In this document: in pieces, positions 20,224 to 29,287 of the stretch
How positions within the stretch are numbered: the stretch's first letter is position 1
Layout: each line of letters begins with the position of its first letter
Notes under the pieces: model-generated
Database searches by the model: none
Told to the model about the DNA's origin: nothing
What the model saw: the letters and a program-made list of their open reading frames with translations, nothing else
Program-made: the position numbers and the translations under genes
Assembly (NCBI RefSeq): GCF_005952805.1
Contig: NZ_CP040709.1
Location: 1,054,001 to 1,118,000, forward strand
DNA length: 64,000 nt
Source: Inhella inkyongensis
GTDB taxonomy: Bacteria; Pseudomonadota; Gammaproteobacteria; Burkholderiales; Burkholderiaceae_C
Reading direction: 5' to 3'

Positions 20224-21050
20224 GGGCGGCTTCTCAGAATCGTGGCTTCACGCTGGTGGAGCTGATCCTGGTGATCTTGATCATCGGCGTGCTGGCGGCC
20301 AGCTTGACGGTGTTTGTGCGGCCTGCTGTGCAGAGCTTTGTCGACCAGCGCGTGCGCAGTGAAATGCAGGGCGCGGCGCAAGGGGCGCTGCAGGCCATGC
20401 AGCGCGATGTGCGCGCGTCGGTGCCCAATTCGGTCCGGACGCCCAGCGACCAATGCTTTGAGCTGGTGCCCAGCATCGGCGGCGGGCGCTATCGCATGGA
20501 TGTGGACCCCAATGACGCCAGCGCCGCGGTGCTGGATACCAGCACCTCGACCTCGGCCTTCGATGTGTTCGGGCCGCTCAATGGCCGCTTTGCGGTGGGC
20601 GACTTCGTGGTCGTGGGCAATCAGAACGGTGACGAGGTCTACGCCGGCAGCAATCGCAGTGCCATCACGGGCAGCAGCGTGCCGGCCACCGGGACGCTGC
20701 GCCTGAGCATCAATGCCCAGCAGTTTCCGCTCGGCTATGCGGGCGGGCGTTTTCTGGTGGTGGCCAGTGGCGAGCAGTCCGTCTTCTACAACTGCGTGGG
20801 CGCCGGGCTCAGCAATGGCGAGGGCACCGGCACCTTGTACCGGCGGGTCAGTCCCTTCAGCAGCAGCTACCCCAGCAGTTGCCCGGCCGCTGGCGGCGAG
20901 GTGCTGGCCACCAAGGTGGCGGCCTGCAGTTTCAGGTACGACGCCAACGCCCTGACCGAGCATGGGCTGATGAATCTGCGCTTGGAGTTGAGCCGTCAAG
21001 ACGAACGGGTGGGTCTGCAGTTCTCTAGCATGGTGAGCAACATCCCATGA
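20220..21050 (+). CDS. mshO: MSHA minor pilin MshO-like
   Basis: A 276-residue prepilin, long as in GspJ/PilW/MshO proteins. The leader ends NRG before FTLVELILVILIIGVLAASL. The body has a repeated Val/Gly/Asp-rich beta architecture (DVFGPLNGRFAVGDFVVV) and several cysteines. The start ATG 20220 overlaps the mshD stop; an upstream start at 20196 would lengthen the leader beyond the usual size. The order C-D-O-P matches MSHA loci. Confidence 0.8.
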   Translation: MRAASQNRGFTLVELILVILIIGVLAASLTVFVRPAVQSFVDQRVRSEMQGAAQGALQAMQRDVRASVPNSVRTPSDQCFELVPSIGGGRYRMDVDPNDASAAVLDTSTSTSAFDVFGPLNGRFAVGDFVVVGNQNGDEVYAGSNRSAITGSSVPATGTLRLSINAQQFPLGYAGGRFLVVASGEQSVFYNCVGAGLSNGEGTGTLYRRVSPFSSSYPSSCPAAGGEVLATKVAACSFRYDANALTEHGLMNLRLELSRQDERVGLQFSSMVSNIP

Positions 21051-21508
21051 CGCCGCGCACCCAGTCCGGATTTGGCGCGCTGGCGGCCGTGGTGGTGCTG
21101 GTGCTGCTGGCGTTGCTGGCGGCTGCCGTGGTGCGCTTGTCCAGCGGGGCCCAGCAGGGCATCGCCCAAGAGGTGAGGGCGGCGCGCGCGCAGGCTGCGA
21201 TGCGCGCCGGCGTCGACTGGGGGCTTTATCAGTTGCTGCGCGGCACTTGGGTCGGTTGCGCTGGTGGCAAGACGCAGGATCTGGACCTGCGGGCTGACCA
21301 CGGTGTCTGGGTCACGGTCAGTTGCAGCTTGCACGGTCCTTTCCGGGAGGGCCAGGACCCAGCGACCCTGCTCGCGGTCGAGAAAAAAGTCTACGAGCTG
21401 AGCGTCGTGGCCTGCAGTGCCGCGGCTGGCCCCTGCCCGAATGCAGCCGCAGCCATCACGTCGAGCTATGTGGAGCGCGCGCGGCGGCTGACGGTCAGTC
21501 CGGACTGA
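21047..21508 (+). CDS. mshP: MSHA biogenesis protein MshP-like
   Basis: A 153-residue protein with a short basic leader and one N-terminal hydrophobic helix (ALAAVVVLVLLALLAAAVV) preceded by SGFG, an atypical prepilin site as in PilX/MshP proteins; the fifth residue after the putative cleavage site is not Glu. Several cysteines lie in the C-terminal half. It is the last gene of the pilus cluster, overlapping mshO by four bases. Confidence 0.72.
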   Translation: MTPRTQSGFGALAAVVVLVLLALLAAAVVRLSSGAQQGIAQEVRAARAQAAMRAGVDWGLYQLLRGTWVGCAGGKTQDLDLRADHGVWVTVSCSLHGPFREGQDPATLLAVEKKVYELSVVACSAAAGPCPNAAAAITSSYVERARRLTVSPD

Positions 21509-21536
21509 GCTTGGATTGGGTCAGTATGCTGGCGGG

Positions 21537-23249
21537 ATGCACCTGCCCACACCCTCCCGACGCCAGTTGCTGCTGGCCGCCAGTCTCCTGCCCCTGAGTG
21601 CCCCAGGCTTTACCCGGCCTGCGACAACCCCCCTGATGGCTCTGAGCCAGCGCTTCATCGAAGGCCTGTGGCGGCTGGACCCCACGGCGGCGTTGTGGGC
21701 CGGTCGCTTCGAGTTTGCCGCGCGCCTGCCCGCTCCCGATGCGGGCTGGCGCCAGCGCCGGCTGCGCTTCATGCAGCAGTGGCAGCGGCGTTTCGACGTC
21801 ATGGATGCGGCCCATCTCGCAGCGGCCGAGCGCACCGATCTGGCCCTGCTGCGCTCGCGGGTGGCCGCCGAAATTTGGCAGCTGCAGGTGCTGCAAGAGT
21901 TCCGCTGGAACCCCGCCGACTACAACGTGGCGGGTGCCTTGGACCTGATCCTGAACACCGACTACGCCCCTTGGTCGAAGCGCGTGGACGACGCCGTGAC
22001 GCGCCTGCGTCAGGTGCCGGCCTATTACCGCGCTGCGGCCGCCGCACTGGGGACGGTGACGCGCGAGCACACGGAATTGGCCTTGCAGCAGGCCCCCGGC
22101 GTGCGCGCGGTTTTCGATGAGCTGCAGCTGCGGGCCCAGGGAAAGCATGCCGGACTCTCATCAGCCTTGGGGCGCGCCCATCAGGCTTTGCGAACTTACG
22201 AGGCCCAGCTGCAGAATTTGTTGAAGGCCGGCAACTTCCGCAGCTTCCGCCTCGGGGCCGAGCTGTACGAGGCCAAGTTTGGCCATGAGATTCAATCGGC
22301 GCACAGCGCCCATGCGCTCTATGAGCAGGCCCTGCAGCGGCGCGAAGCGGTGCTGGCGCAGATGGACGAACTGGCCCGGGGCCAATGGCCGCAGTGGATG
22401 GGCGCAGCGCCGCAGCCGGAGGATCGTTTCGCCCGCATCGGCGCGGTGATCGACCGGCTCAGCAGCCGCCATGTGGCGCGCGATGACTTCGTTCCCGCGA
22501 TTCGCGCGCAGATCCCTGAGCTGGAGGCCTGGATCCGCCAGAAGGACTTGTTGAGCCTGGATGCCGACAAACCTCTGGTGGTGCGCGAGACCCCGGTCTA
22601 TCAGCGCGGCGTGGCCGGCGCCGGCATCGAAGCCCCGGGCCCCTACCGGCCGCAGGGTGCGACCTATTACAACGTCACGCCCCTGGATGGCCTGAGTGAG
22701 GCCGAGGCGCAGAGCAGCCTGCGTGAGTACAACCACTGGATCCTGCAGATCCTCAACATTCACGAGGCCATTCCGGGGCACTACACCCAGTTGGTCTATG
22801 CCAACCGTTCGCCCTCCTTGGTCAAGAGCCTGTTTGGCAATGGCGCGATGGTCGAGGGCTGGGCTGTTTATGCCGAGCGCATGATGATGGACTCGGGCTA
22901 TCAGGCCTCGCCTGAGATGGCGCTGATGTACGGCAAATGGCATCTGCGCACCATCACCAACACGCTGTTGGACTACCGCGTGCATGTGCTGGGGTTGGAC
23001 GAGGCGGGCGCCCTCGATCTGTTGCAGCGTCAGGCCTTCCAGACCGAGCGCGAGGCGCGTGAAAAGTGGCGCCGCGTGCAGCTCACGTCGGTGCAGCTGA
23101 CCAGCTACTTCAGTGGCTATAGCGAAATTTGGGCGCTGCGAGAGCGCCTGCAAGCCCGCCCTGGCTTCGCGCTCAAGGCTTTCCACGAGCAATTCCTCAG
23201 CTTTGGGAGTGCGCCGGTGCGAGAGATTGCGAAGCTGATGGAGGGCTGA
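21537..23249 (+). CDS. DUF885 family secreted metallohydrolase
   Basis: A 570-residue protein of the DUF885 family, which contains an M32/M3-like gluzincin fold. The zinc motif HEAIPGH is near residue 415, followed by EGWAVYAER with the downstream glutamate ligand. The N-terminus RRQLLLAASLLPLSAPG has a twin-arginine pair and a hydrophobic stretch, so it is probably exported, possibly by Tat. The substrate is unknown; related proteins are annotated as peptidases. It lies 29 bases after mshP but is not known to belong to MSHA loci. ATG 21537 fits the leader best. Confidence 0.85.
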   Translation: MHLPTPSRRQLLLAASLLPLSAPGFTRPATTPLMALSQRFIEGLWRLDPTAALWAGRFEFAARLPAPDAGWRQRRLRFMQQWQRRFDVMDAAHLAAAERTDLALLRSRVAAEIWQLQVLQEFRWNPADYNVAGALDLILNTDYAPWSKRVDDAVTRLRQVPAYYRAAAAALGTVTREHTELALQQAPGVRAVFDELQLRAQGKHAGLSSALGRAHQALRTYEAQLQNLLKAGNFRSFRLGAELYEAKFGHEIQSAHSAHALYEQALQRREAVLAQMDELARGQWPQWMGAAPQPEDRFARIGAVIDRLSSRHVARDDFVPAIRAQIPELEAWIRQKDLLSLDADKPLVVRETPVYQRGVAGAGIEAPGPYRPQGATYYNVTPLDGLSEAEAQSSLREYNHWILQILNIHEAIPGHYTQLVYANRSPSLVKSLFGNGAMVEGWAVYAERMMMDSGYQASPEMALMYGKWHLRTITNTLLDYRVHVLGLDEAGALDLLQRQAFQTEREAREKWRRVQLTSVQLTSYFSGYSEIWALRERLQARPGFALKAFHEQFLSFGSAPVREIAKLMEG

Positions 23250-23251
23250 AG

Positions 23252-23367
23252 CGACAAAGGCTCGCCAAATCGGGCTTGAATTGAAAGCTCCGCGCCAAGG
23301 CGGGCTGCAATGAAAAAGCCCCGCCAAGGCGGGCGGAAATGAAAAAGCCCCGCTAAGGCGGGGCTTT
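23252..23367. repeat. Four tandem 29-bp terminator-like units between DUF885 gene and rplY
   Basis: Four head-to-tail units of exactly 29 bases begin at 23252, 23281, 23310 and 23339. The last two are nearly identical (ATGAAAAAGCCCCGC.AAGGCGGG); the first two are degraded. The unit nearest rplY holds AAAGCCCCGCTTAGCGGGGCTTT-type symmetry (23343-23367), a bidirectional rho-independent terminator for the convergent genes. The others keep the A-rich tract and one half of the stem. Confidence 0.88.
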
Positions 23368-23389
23368 GAGCGCAACGGCGGGGGAAGAA

Positions 23390-24016
23390 TTACTTCTTGC
23401 CCTTGCCCTTGCCCTTGGCGGGTGCAGCGGCCGGAGCGGCGGCAACCACGATCTCTTCGACCTTGGGCTCGACCGGGGTGGCGATCACCGGGTTCGGCTT
23501 GCCGTGGGTCACGACCTTCACGCCGGCGGGCAGCTTGATGTCGTTCACGTGCACGCTGTGACCCTTGGTCAGGCCGCTCAGGTCCACCTCGATGAACTCG
23601 GGCAGTTCCACGGCGACGCAGGTGATTTCCAGTTCGGTGACGATGTGGCTGACCGTGCACTTGTCGGTCTTGACGGCCACCGACTCGGCTTCACCGATGA
23701 AGTGCAGGGGCACCTTCTTGGTGATCTTGGTGGTGTTGTCCACGCGCTGGAAGTCCACGTGCAGGACTTGCGGCTTGAAGGGGTGGTACTGCACAGCGCG
23801 CAGCAGCACCTTGGAGTCTTGGCCGTTCAGTTCCATGTCGAGGATGGAGCTGTGGAAGGCTTCCTTTTTCAACGCGAAGTACAGCGCGTTGTGATCCAGT
23901 TCGATCATGGTGGGCTCGCCGGCGCCGAAGACGATGCCGGGGACCTTGCCCGAGATACGCAGGCGGCGGCTCGCACCAGTGCCTTGCAGCTTGCGCTCAA
24001 AAGCGACGAATTTCAT
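23390..24016 (-). CDS. rplY: 50S ribosomal protein L25 (CTC/TL5-type)
   Basis: A 208-residue two-domain L25 (CTC family), longer than the enteric 94-residue protein. The N-terminal 5S rRNA-binding domain starts [20 protein letters not shown]; the C-terminal beta domain includes the PLHFIGEAE segment, and the protein ends in an Ala/Pro-rich stretch and a KGKGKGKK tail. It binds 5S rRNA in the 50S subunit. It follows prs on the same strand but a terminator lies between them. Confidence 0.95.
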   Translation of the reverse strand: MKFVAFERKLQGTGASRRLRISGKVPGIVFGAGEPTMIELDHNALYFALKKEAFHSSILDMELNGQDSKVLLRAVQYHPFKPQVLHVDFQRVDNTTKITKKVPLHFIGEAESVAVKTDKCTVSHIVTELEITCVAVELPEFIEVDLSGLTKGHSVHVNDIKLPAGVKVVTHGKPNPVIATPVEPKVEEIVVAAAPAAAPAKGKGKGKK

Positions 24017-24063
24017 GGTTCACTCCAGTGAGTCGGTGCCTCGCGACCAAGGCCCCGTTTTGC

Positions 24064-24087
24064 AAAAAGGGCCGCTGAGAGCGGCCC
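24064..24087 (-). terminator. Rho-independent terminator after prs
   Basis: On the minus strand GGGCCGCT-CTC-AGCGGCCC forms a perfect 8-bp stem followed by TTTTT. It lies about 30 bases past the prs stop and before rplY, so it should end or attenuate prs transcription. A smaller GACGC/GCGTC hairpin sits next to it. Confidence 0.85.
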
Positions 24088-24118
24088 CAAGGGATGACGC
24101 CTTGCAGCGTCGGATTCT

Positions 24119-25081
24119 TCAGAAGTTGTTGTTCTGCTCGCTAAACAGCGAGGTGACGGACTCGCCGTCGCTGATGCGACGAATGGTCTCGGCGAACAGG
24201 AAGGCCACCGACAGCTGGCGGATCTTGCCGCAGGCCTTGGCCGCGGCCGTCAGCGGAATGGTGTTGGTGATCACCGCCTCGTCCAGATGCGAGTTGGAGA
24301 TGCGCTCGATCGCCGGGCCGCTCAGGATGGGGTGGGTGCAGTAGGCGTACACACGCTTGGCGCCACGATCCTTCAGCACTTCCGCGGCCTTCACCAGGGT
24401 GCCGGCGGTGTCGATCATGTCGTCCATGATCACGCAGTTGCGGCCCTCGATCTCGCCGATCACATGCATCACTTCGGACACATTGGCGGCCGCGCGGCGC
24501 TTGTCGATGATGGCCAGGTCACAACCCAGCTGCTTGGCCAGCGCGCGAGCGCGCACCACGCCGCCCACGTCGGGGCTCACCACCACCAGGTCCGGATAGT
24601 TCTTGCTCTTCAGATCGGAGAGCAGCACCGGGCTGGCGTAGATGTTGTCGACCGGGATGTCGAAAAAGCCCTGGATCTGGTCAGCGTGCAGATCCATGGT
24701 CAGCACGCGCTCGATGCCCACGGTTTCCAGCAGATTGGCCACCACCTTGGCGGTGATGGGCACGCGGGTGGAGCGCGGGCGACGGTCCTGGCGGGCGTAG
24801 CCGAAGTAGGGGATGACGGCGGTGATGCGGCGCGCGCTGGCGCGCTTCAACGCATCGGTCATCACCATCAATTCCATCAGGTTGTCGTTCGTCGGCGCGC
24901 AGGTGGGCTGAATGACGAAGACATCGCGGGCACGGACGTTTTGCTGAATTTCGACCGACACCTCTCCATCGGAGAAGCGACCGATGGCCGCGCGGCCGAG
25001 TTCGGCGCCGAGATGGGTGGCGATTTCCTGCGACAGCGCCGGATTGGCGTTGCCGGTGAACAGCACGGTGTTGTTGAGCAC
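24119..25081 (-). CDS. prs: Ribose-phosphate pyrophosphokinase
   Basis: Prs makes PRPP from ribose-5-phosphate and ATP, feeding purine, pyrimidine, histidine and NAD synthesis. The 320-residue protein has the family hallmarks: [14 protein letters not shown] at the start, the [12 protein letters not shown] loop, and the PRPP-binding [12 protein letters not shown]. It is class I by length and motif. The gene lies between tRNA-Gln and rplY, the common betaproteobacterial arrangement. Confidence 0.97.
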   Translation of the reverse strand: MLNNTVLFTGNANPALSQEIATHLGAELGRAAIGRFSDGEVSVEIQQNVRARDVFVIQPTCAPTNDNLMELMVMTDALKRASARRITAVIPYFGYARQDRRPRSTRVPITAKVVANLLETVGIERVLTMDLHADQIQGFFDIPVDNIYASPVLLSDLKSKNYPDLVVVSPDVGGVVRARALAKQLGCDLAIIDKRRAAANVSEVMHVIGEIEGRNCVIMDDMIDTAGTLVKAAEVLKDRGAKRVYAYCTHPILSGPAIERISNSHLDEAVITNTIPLTAAAKACGKIRQLSVAFLFAETIRRISDGESVTSLFSEQNNNF

Positions 25082-25151
25082 GGGGCGTTCCTTATGCGGC
25101 AGCGGTTACGGCGGCTGTTTGTGGCAGCTTGATCGCTAGGTCAGAAAAATT

Positions 25152-25228
25152 TGGCAGGGGAGGAAGGACTCGAACCCTCGCATGTCGGAATCAAAATCCG
25201 ATGCCTTAACCAACTTGGCGACTCCCCT
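25152..25228 (-). tRNA. tRNA-Gln (anticodon TTG)
   Basis: On the minus strand the acceptor AGGGGAG pairs with CTCCCCT, followed by discriminator G and an encoded CCA. The anticodon arm is TCGGA-TTTTGAT-TCCGA, giving anticodon TTG. The D and T arms (GGTTCGAGTCC) are complete. The first pair is A-T, a weak 1-72 pair as is usual for tRNA-Gln. It sits between ispE and prs. Confidence 0.96.
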
Positions 25229-25266
25229 ACACAGGACCTCGACTGACGCCGAGACCCTTGAAACCT

Positions 25267-26142
25267 TCAGTCTTCCAGCCAATCTGCCAGGGGCAGGGCT
25301 TCCAGACTGCGACAGATCCTACCAACCCACTGCTCTGGTACTTCGATGCCGAAGTCTTCGAGCTTGGTCGCCATGGGTCGATCCTCACTGCCAATCTCCG
25401 CAAACACCGCGCTGCCCGAGCCTGTCATCCGGCTGACGCCGAATCGGCTGCTGAGCTTCTTGATAGCTTGCTCAACTTCTGGACACTGAGCGCTCGCGCT
25501 CATCTCCAGATCGTTTTTTGCTTGCCGCCAAGTGCTTGCTGCGAAGCCCGCGACTATAGCCTGGGTTTTTGAGGTCTGCAAGAGCGGACTTGAAAAAATT
25601 GCTTTGGTCGGCAGGCTCTGGGGCGGTTTGATGACCGCCAGACGCAGGCTGGGCAGGGTCACCGGGGTCAGGATCTCGCCAATGCCTTCAACGAAAGCCG
25701 GGCCGCGGCCCAGAAAGAAAGGGATGTCGGCTCCCAGGCTCAGCCCCAGCGCCATCAGCTGCGGACGGCGCCAGTTCAAACCCCACAGCCGGTTCAAACC
25801 GATCAGCACCGTGGCGGCATCTGAGGAGCCGCCGCCCATGCCGGCGCCCGAGGGCAGGGTTTTGAGTAGATGGATGTCCGCGCCCAGCGTGCAGCCGCTG
25901 GCACTCTGCAGGGCGCGGGCGGCGCGCAGGCACAGATCGTCGGCGGGCAGTTCTCCGGCTTGCGGGCTGAGATCGTGGCGCTGCAGCTGGCCATCGCTAC
26001 GTACTTCCAGGTGCAGGGTGTCGGCCCAATCAATGGGCACGAACAGGGATTCGAGCAGGTGGTAGCCGTCGGCTCGCTTTCCCACCACATGCAGGAAGAG
26101 ATTGAGTTTGGCCGGGGCCGGCAGGTCGTACAGAGCCTTCAT
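25267..26142 (-). CDS. ispE: 4-diphosphocytidyl-2-C-methyl-D-erythritol kinase
   Basis: IspE phosphorylates CDP-methylerythritol in the non-mevalonate isoprenoid pathway. It is a GHMP kinase with LPAPAKLNLFLHVVGKRADGYH at the N-terminus and the ATP-binding loop LPSGAGMGGGSSDAATVL near residue 95; the third GHMP motif is RMTGSGSAVFAE near the end. At 291 residues the length is standard. The ATG overlaps the lolB stop by four bases. Confidence 0.96.
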   Translation of the reverse strand: MKALYDLPAPAKLNLFLHVVGKRADGYHLLESLFVPIDWADTLHLEVRSDGQLQRHDLSPQAGELPADDLCLRAARALQSASGCTLGADIHLLKTLPSGAGMGGGSSDAATVLIGLNRLWGLNWRRPQLMALGLSLGADIPFFLGRGPAFVEGIGEILTPVTLPSLRLAVIKPPQSLPTKAIFSSPLLQTSKTQAIVAGFAASTWRQAKNDLEMSASAQCPEVEQAIKKLSSRFGVSRMTGSGSAVFAEIGSEDRPMATKLEDFGIEVPEQWVGRICRSLEALPLADWLED

Positions 26143-26663
26143 GGGGCAGGGGTGAGCAGGATGCGCAATCGAATGGCGCCCTGGCCGCCTTGGGCGGGAC
26201 GACTCAGGGTCAGTGTCTGTTCTTGGCGCTGGACCTTCCAGCCCAGTTGCTCAAAGCCGTCTGGGCCGGCTTGGTGCGGGTGCTCGGCCTGGGGGCGGCC
26301 TTCGAGCCAATCGAACAGAGCGGTCAGCGGCAGGGCCGGGCCCTGGAGGGCATCGCCGAGTGCCTGGGCCAACTCGTCCAAGTGTGCAAAGCGGCGGCGG
26401 CCCTGGCCGTCATCCAGCCAGACGCCGTCTGTGCCCCAGGCCGCATGGGCCAGGGCGGTGCCCAGCGGGCTGTTGAGTTGGATCTGCCCACGCTCCGGGC
26501 CGCCTTGCAGTTCGAAAAGGGCCGAGCCAGCCTGGGCGCGGCGCTCTGCGCTGGCCTCCACCTGATAGCCGAGCTTGCCGGCCCAGCCGCTGGACGGGGC
26601 CGGGGGCGGGCTGGCACAGCCGGCCATCAGCAGGGCAAGTGCCCAAAGGGCGAGGCGCCTCAC
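26139..26663 (-). CDS. lolB: Outer-membrane lipoprotein insertion factor LolB
   Basis: LolB receives lipoproteins from LolA and inserts them into the outer membrane. The 174-residue protein starts with a lipoprotein signal whose lipobox is LLMAGC, followed by a Pro/Ser-rich linker and a domain with WAGKLGYQV at its start and GWKVQRQ in the last third. I chose GTG 26663 because it overlaps the TPR stop (GTGA) and gives a normal lipoprotein leader; a longer frame to 26771 would run antisense-like through the TPR gene. It overlaps ispE. Confidence 0.9.
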   Translation of the reverse strand: MRRLALWALALLMAGCASPPPAPSSGWAGKLGYQVEASAERRAQAGSALFELQGGPERGQIQLNSPLGTALAHAAWGTDGVWLDDGQGRRRFAHLDELAQALGDALQGPALPLTALFDWLEGRPQAEHPHQAGPDGFEQLGWKVQRQEQTLTLSRPAQGGQGAIRLRILLTPAP

Positions 26664-28366
26664 TTCAGGCCCAGGCGGCGGCGGGTGTCGCGCAGCACCT
26701 CGTTGTCGGCGTCTTGGCTTGCCGCCTGCTGTAGCAGGGCGCGGGCCTCGTCCTGCTGGCCGCGGGCCCACAGCACCTCGGCCAAGTGGGCGCCGATCTC
26801 GACTTCGGGCCGAGCGCGGTGGGCGCGTCGCAGCAGTTGCTCGGCTTCTTCGAGCTGGCCCTCGCGAAAGGCCAGCCAGCCCAGGCTGTCCACCAGGGCC
26901 GGCTCGTGGCCGCCGAGTTCGATGGCAGCCTCCAGCAATTCGCGCGCCTCCGGCAGGCGCAGATTGCGGTCCGCCAGCGAGTAGCCCAGGGCATTGCGGG
27001 CATGGTGGTGGCGGGGGTCGAGCTCTATCACGCGGCGCAGCAACTGCTCCATCTGATCGTGCTGCTTGAGGCGTTCGGCGCTCATGGCCGATTCATAGAG
27101 CAGATCGGTGTTGTCGGGCTCGGCGGCCAGGGCTTGTTGCAGTATCTGGTGCGAGTTGGCCCACTGGCCGGCGTCGCGCAGGATTTGAGCCTCGGCCAGC
27201 AGGCGGCGGCGCGCGATGTCCTGGCCCTCGCCGGGCAGCGCGCGCACCATGGCGCGGGCGGGCTCTAGCTGCCCTTGGCGGGCCAGCAAGGCTGCGCGGC
27301 GGTAGGCCAGCTCAAAGGCGCGCTGTTCGTCCTGCACGGCATCCAGGGCGGCCTGGGCGCCGCTGAAGTTCTTTTGTTGCTCCAGTGCCTGGGCCAACAG
27401 CAGGTGGGCGCCGGCATGGGTCGATTCGCGCGCCGGGCCTGCTGGCTGTTGCGCCAATTGGCTCAGGTGCTGGCGCAGGGCGGTTTCGGCTTCGGCCGGG
27501 CGGCGCAAGTCCAGCAGCAGGGCGCCGATGGCCATCGAGTGCGCGGGCTCCTCAGGCTGGCTCTTCTGCAGTTGCTGGAACAACGCCAGGGCCTCGGCGC
27601 TGCGCTGGTCGCGTGCCAGGGTACGGGCATGGGCGAGCTGATAGGCCGGGTCGGGCGTCGGCAGCAGCAGGTCTTCCGCGGCCGGGTTCAGGCGCAACAG
27701 GTCCAGGGCCAGCCAATGCGGCAGCGCCTGCTGGGGGTCCAACTGGCGGGCCTGGCGCAATTGATTCAGGGCCAGAACGCCGTTGCGATCCAGCAGGGCC
27801 AGTTGGGCGATGGTGCAGGCCGCCAGCGCACGACGTTCGGCCGGGTTGGCGGCGTTGTCACGTTCGCGTGCCAGGCCGGGCTCGAAGCTGTCCATCGCAT
27901 TGCCCTGGCGCAGCAGACGGGGCAGGGCTTGCAACTGCTGCATGCGAGAGGGGGCGTCGGTGCTGCCTTGCAGCCAATCCAGGATGCCCGCCGGCATCTC
28001 CTCGCCGCGGCCCAAGGCGCCCTGGAGTTGCAACTGGGTCTGAATGGCTTCCATTGAGCGCGGGTGGGCAGCGCGCCAGGCCTTCAAGGCTTGCAGAGCG
28101 CTTTGGCCGTCGCGGGCCTGCAGCGCCACGCCGGCAGCGCGCCGGAACAGGGCTTCATCGGCCGTGCGGCGTGCGGCGTCTAGCAGCAGCTGAAAGGCCA
28201 CCGCAGGTTCACCGGCCTGCAACTGCAGCTCGCCCATCAGCAGTTGGTAGAACAGCGGCGCGTCCATGTCCGAGCTGGGGGCCTGGGTCTGCGCGGCGGC
28301 GGGTAGTGCCAGGGCCAGAGCGGCAGCCAGTGGGACCAGAGGGGCAAGGCGACGGATCAGGGGCAT
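26660..28366 (-). CDS. Tetratricopeptide-repeat periplasmic protein
   Basis: A 568-residue protein with a signal sequence (LVPLAAALALALPAAAQ) and TPR-like helical repeats along its whole length, most regular in the last 180 residues (ALGYSLADRNLRLPEARELL, LGWLAFREGQLEEAEQLLRRA). Proteins of this kind precede lolB-ispE in many betaproteobacteria, but their exact role is unknown; a scaffold in envelope assembly is plausible. It is the first gene of the lolB-ispE unit and divergent from mutM, with about 90 bases between. Confidence 0.88.
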   Translation of the reverse strand: MPLIRRLAPLVPLAAALALALPAAAQTQAPSSDMDAPLFYQLLMGELQLQAGEPAVAFQLLLDAARRTADEALFRRAAGVALQARDGQSALQALKAWRAAHPRSMEAIQTQLQLQGALGRGEEMPAGILDWLQGSTDAPSRMQQLQALPRLLRQGNAMDSFEPGLARERDNAANPAERRALAACTIAQLALLDRNGVLALNQLRQARQLDPQQALPHWLALDLLRLNPAAEDLLLPTPDPAYQLAHARTLARDQRSAEALALFQQLQKSQPEEPAHSMAIGALLLDLRRPAEAETALRQHLSQLAQQPAGPARESTHAGAHLLLAQALEQQKNFSGAQAALDAVQDEQRAFELAYRRAALLARQGQLEPARAMVRALPGEGQDIARRRLLAEAQILRDAGQWANSHQILQQALAAEPDNTDLLYESAMSAERLKQHDQMEQLLRRVIELDPRHHHARNALGYSLADRNLRLPEARELLEAAIELGGHEPALVDSLGWLAFREGQLEEAEQLLRRAHRARPEVEIGAHLAEVLWARGQQDEARALLQQAASQDADNEVLRDTRRRLGLK

Positions 28367-28456
28367 TGGATGGGCTCGACAGAGAGGCGCGCAGATTGTG
28401 CCGCCTGCCTGGCGGGCGAGCCGGAGGTCAGGCCAGGGTTCCTACACTCCCGCCCC

Positions 28457-29287
28457 ATGCCCGAGTTGCCCGAAGTCGAAATCACCCGCAGGGGCTTTGC
28501 CGATGCCCTGGTGGGCGCGCGCCTGCAGGCCCTGCGTCTGGGCAAGCCGCTGCGCTGGCCCTTGGGCCTGGCGCCGCAGGCTTTGGTGGGGGCCTGCGTC
28601 GGCCACGCCAGCCGGCGCGGCAAGTACATCTGGCTGCCGCTGGCCCAGGAGAGCCACCCCGATGCAGGCCTGTTGCTGCATCTGGGCATGTCGGGATCGC
28701 TGGCCTTTACCCCTGAGCCGCAAGCGCTGGGGCCGCACCAGCATCTGGCCATCGACACCAGCCAGGGCTGCCTGACCCTGACCGATCCGCGGCGCTTCGG
28801 TGCGGTGGTTTGGTCGCAGAGCCTGGATCACGCCCCTGCGGCCAGCCTGCTGGCCGGCTTGGGTGCCGAACCTTTTGACGAAGGCCTGAGCGCCGCGCGT
28901 CTGCGCGCTGGCTTCCAGGGGCGTCGCCAAGCCATCAAACAGGCCCTGCTGAGCGGTGATGTGGTGGTGGGCGCCGGCAATATCTACGCCTGCGAGGCGC
29001 TGTGGCAGGCGCGCATCCATCCCAGCACCCCGGCGGCGCGTCTCAGTCTGGTGCGCTGTGAACGCCTGCTGGCGGCCGTGCGCAATGTGCTGGCCGCTGC
29101 CTTGGATGCTGGCGGCAGCACATTGCGCGATTTCTCCAGCAGCCTCGGTGCCATCGGGCGCTACCAAAGCCTGGTGGCCGTCTATGGCCGCGAGGGACAG
29201 CCCTGCCCGCGCTGCCAGCAGGCAGTGCGCCGCATGGTGCAAGGCCAGCGCTCGACCTTTTACTGTGCCCGGTGCCAGCGGCCATGA
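28457..29287 (+). CDS. mutM: Formamidopyrimidine/8-oxoguanine DNA glycosylase
   Basis: MutM (Fpg) excises 8-oxoguanine and nicks the abasic site. Processing of Met1 exposes catalytic Pro1, followed by Glu2 (MPELPEVEITRRG); the conserved lysine lies in RRGKYIWL, and the C-terminal zinc finger is CPRC...CARC. The 276-residue length is typical. ATG 28457 is fixed by the PELPE motif; the upstream in-frame start at 28370 would block Pro1 chemistry. It overlaps mutY by ATGA, so two enzymes of the GO repair system are coupled. Confidence 0.97.
   Translation: MPELPEVEITRRGFADALVGARLQALRLGKPLRWPLGLAPQALVGACVGHASRRGKYIWLPLAQESHPDAGLLLHLGMSGSLAFTPEPQALGPHQHLAIDTSQGCLTLTDPRRFGAVVWSQSLDHAPAASLLAGLGAEPFDEGLSAARLRAGFQGRRQAIKQALLSGDVVVGAGNIYACEALWQARIHPSTPAARLSLVRCERLLAAVRNVLAAALDAGGSTLRDFSSSLGAIGRYQSLVAVYGREGQPCPRCQQAVRRMVQGQRSTFYCARCQRP

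Noticed and set aside
8503..21508. Type II secretion (gsp) cluster
   Set aside because: The secretin, ATPase and pilin genes could suggest T2SS, but the DUF6701 protein, MshK-like and MshEN features and gene order fit MSHA.
23252..23367. Possible CRISPR array
   Set aside because: The 29-base units abut without unique spacers, carry terminator stems, and no cas gene is near.
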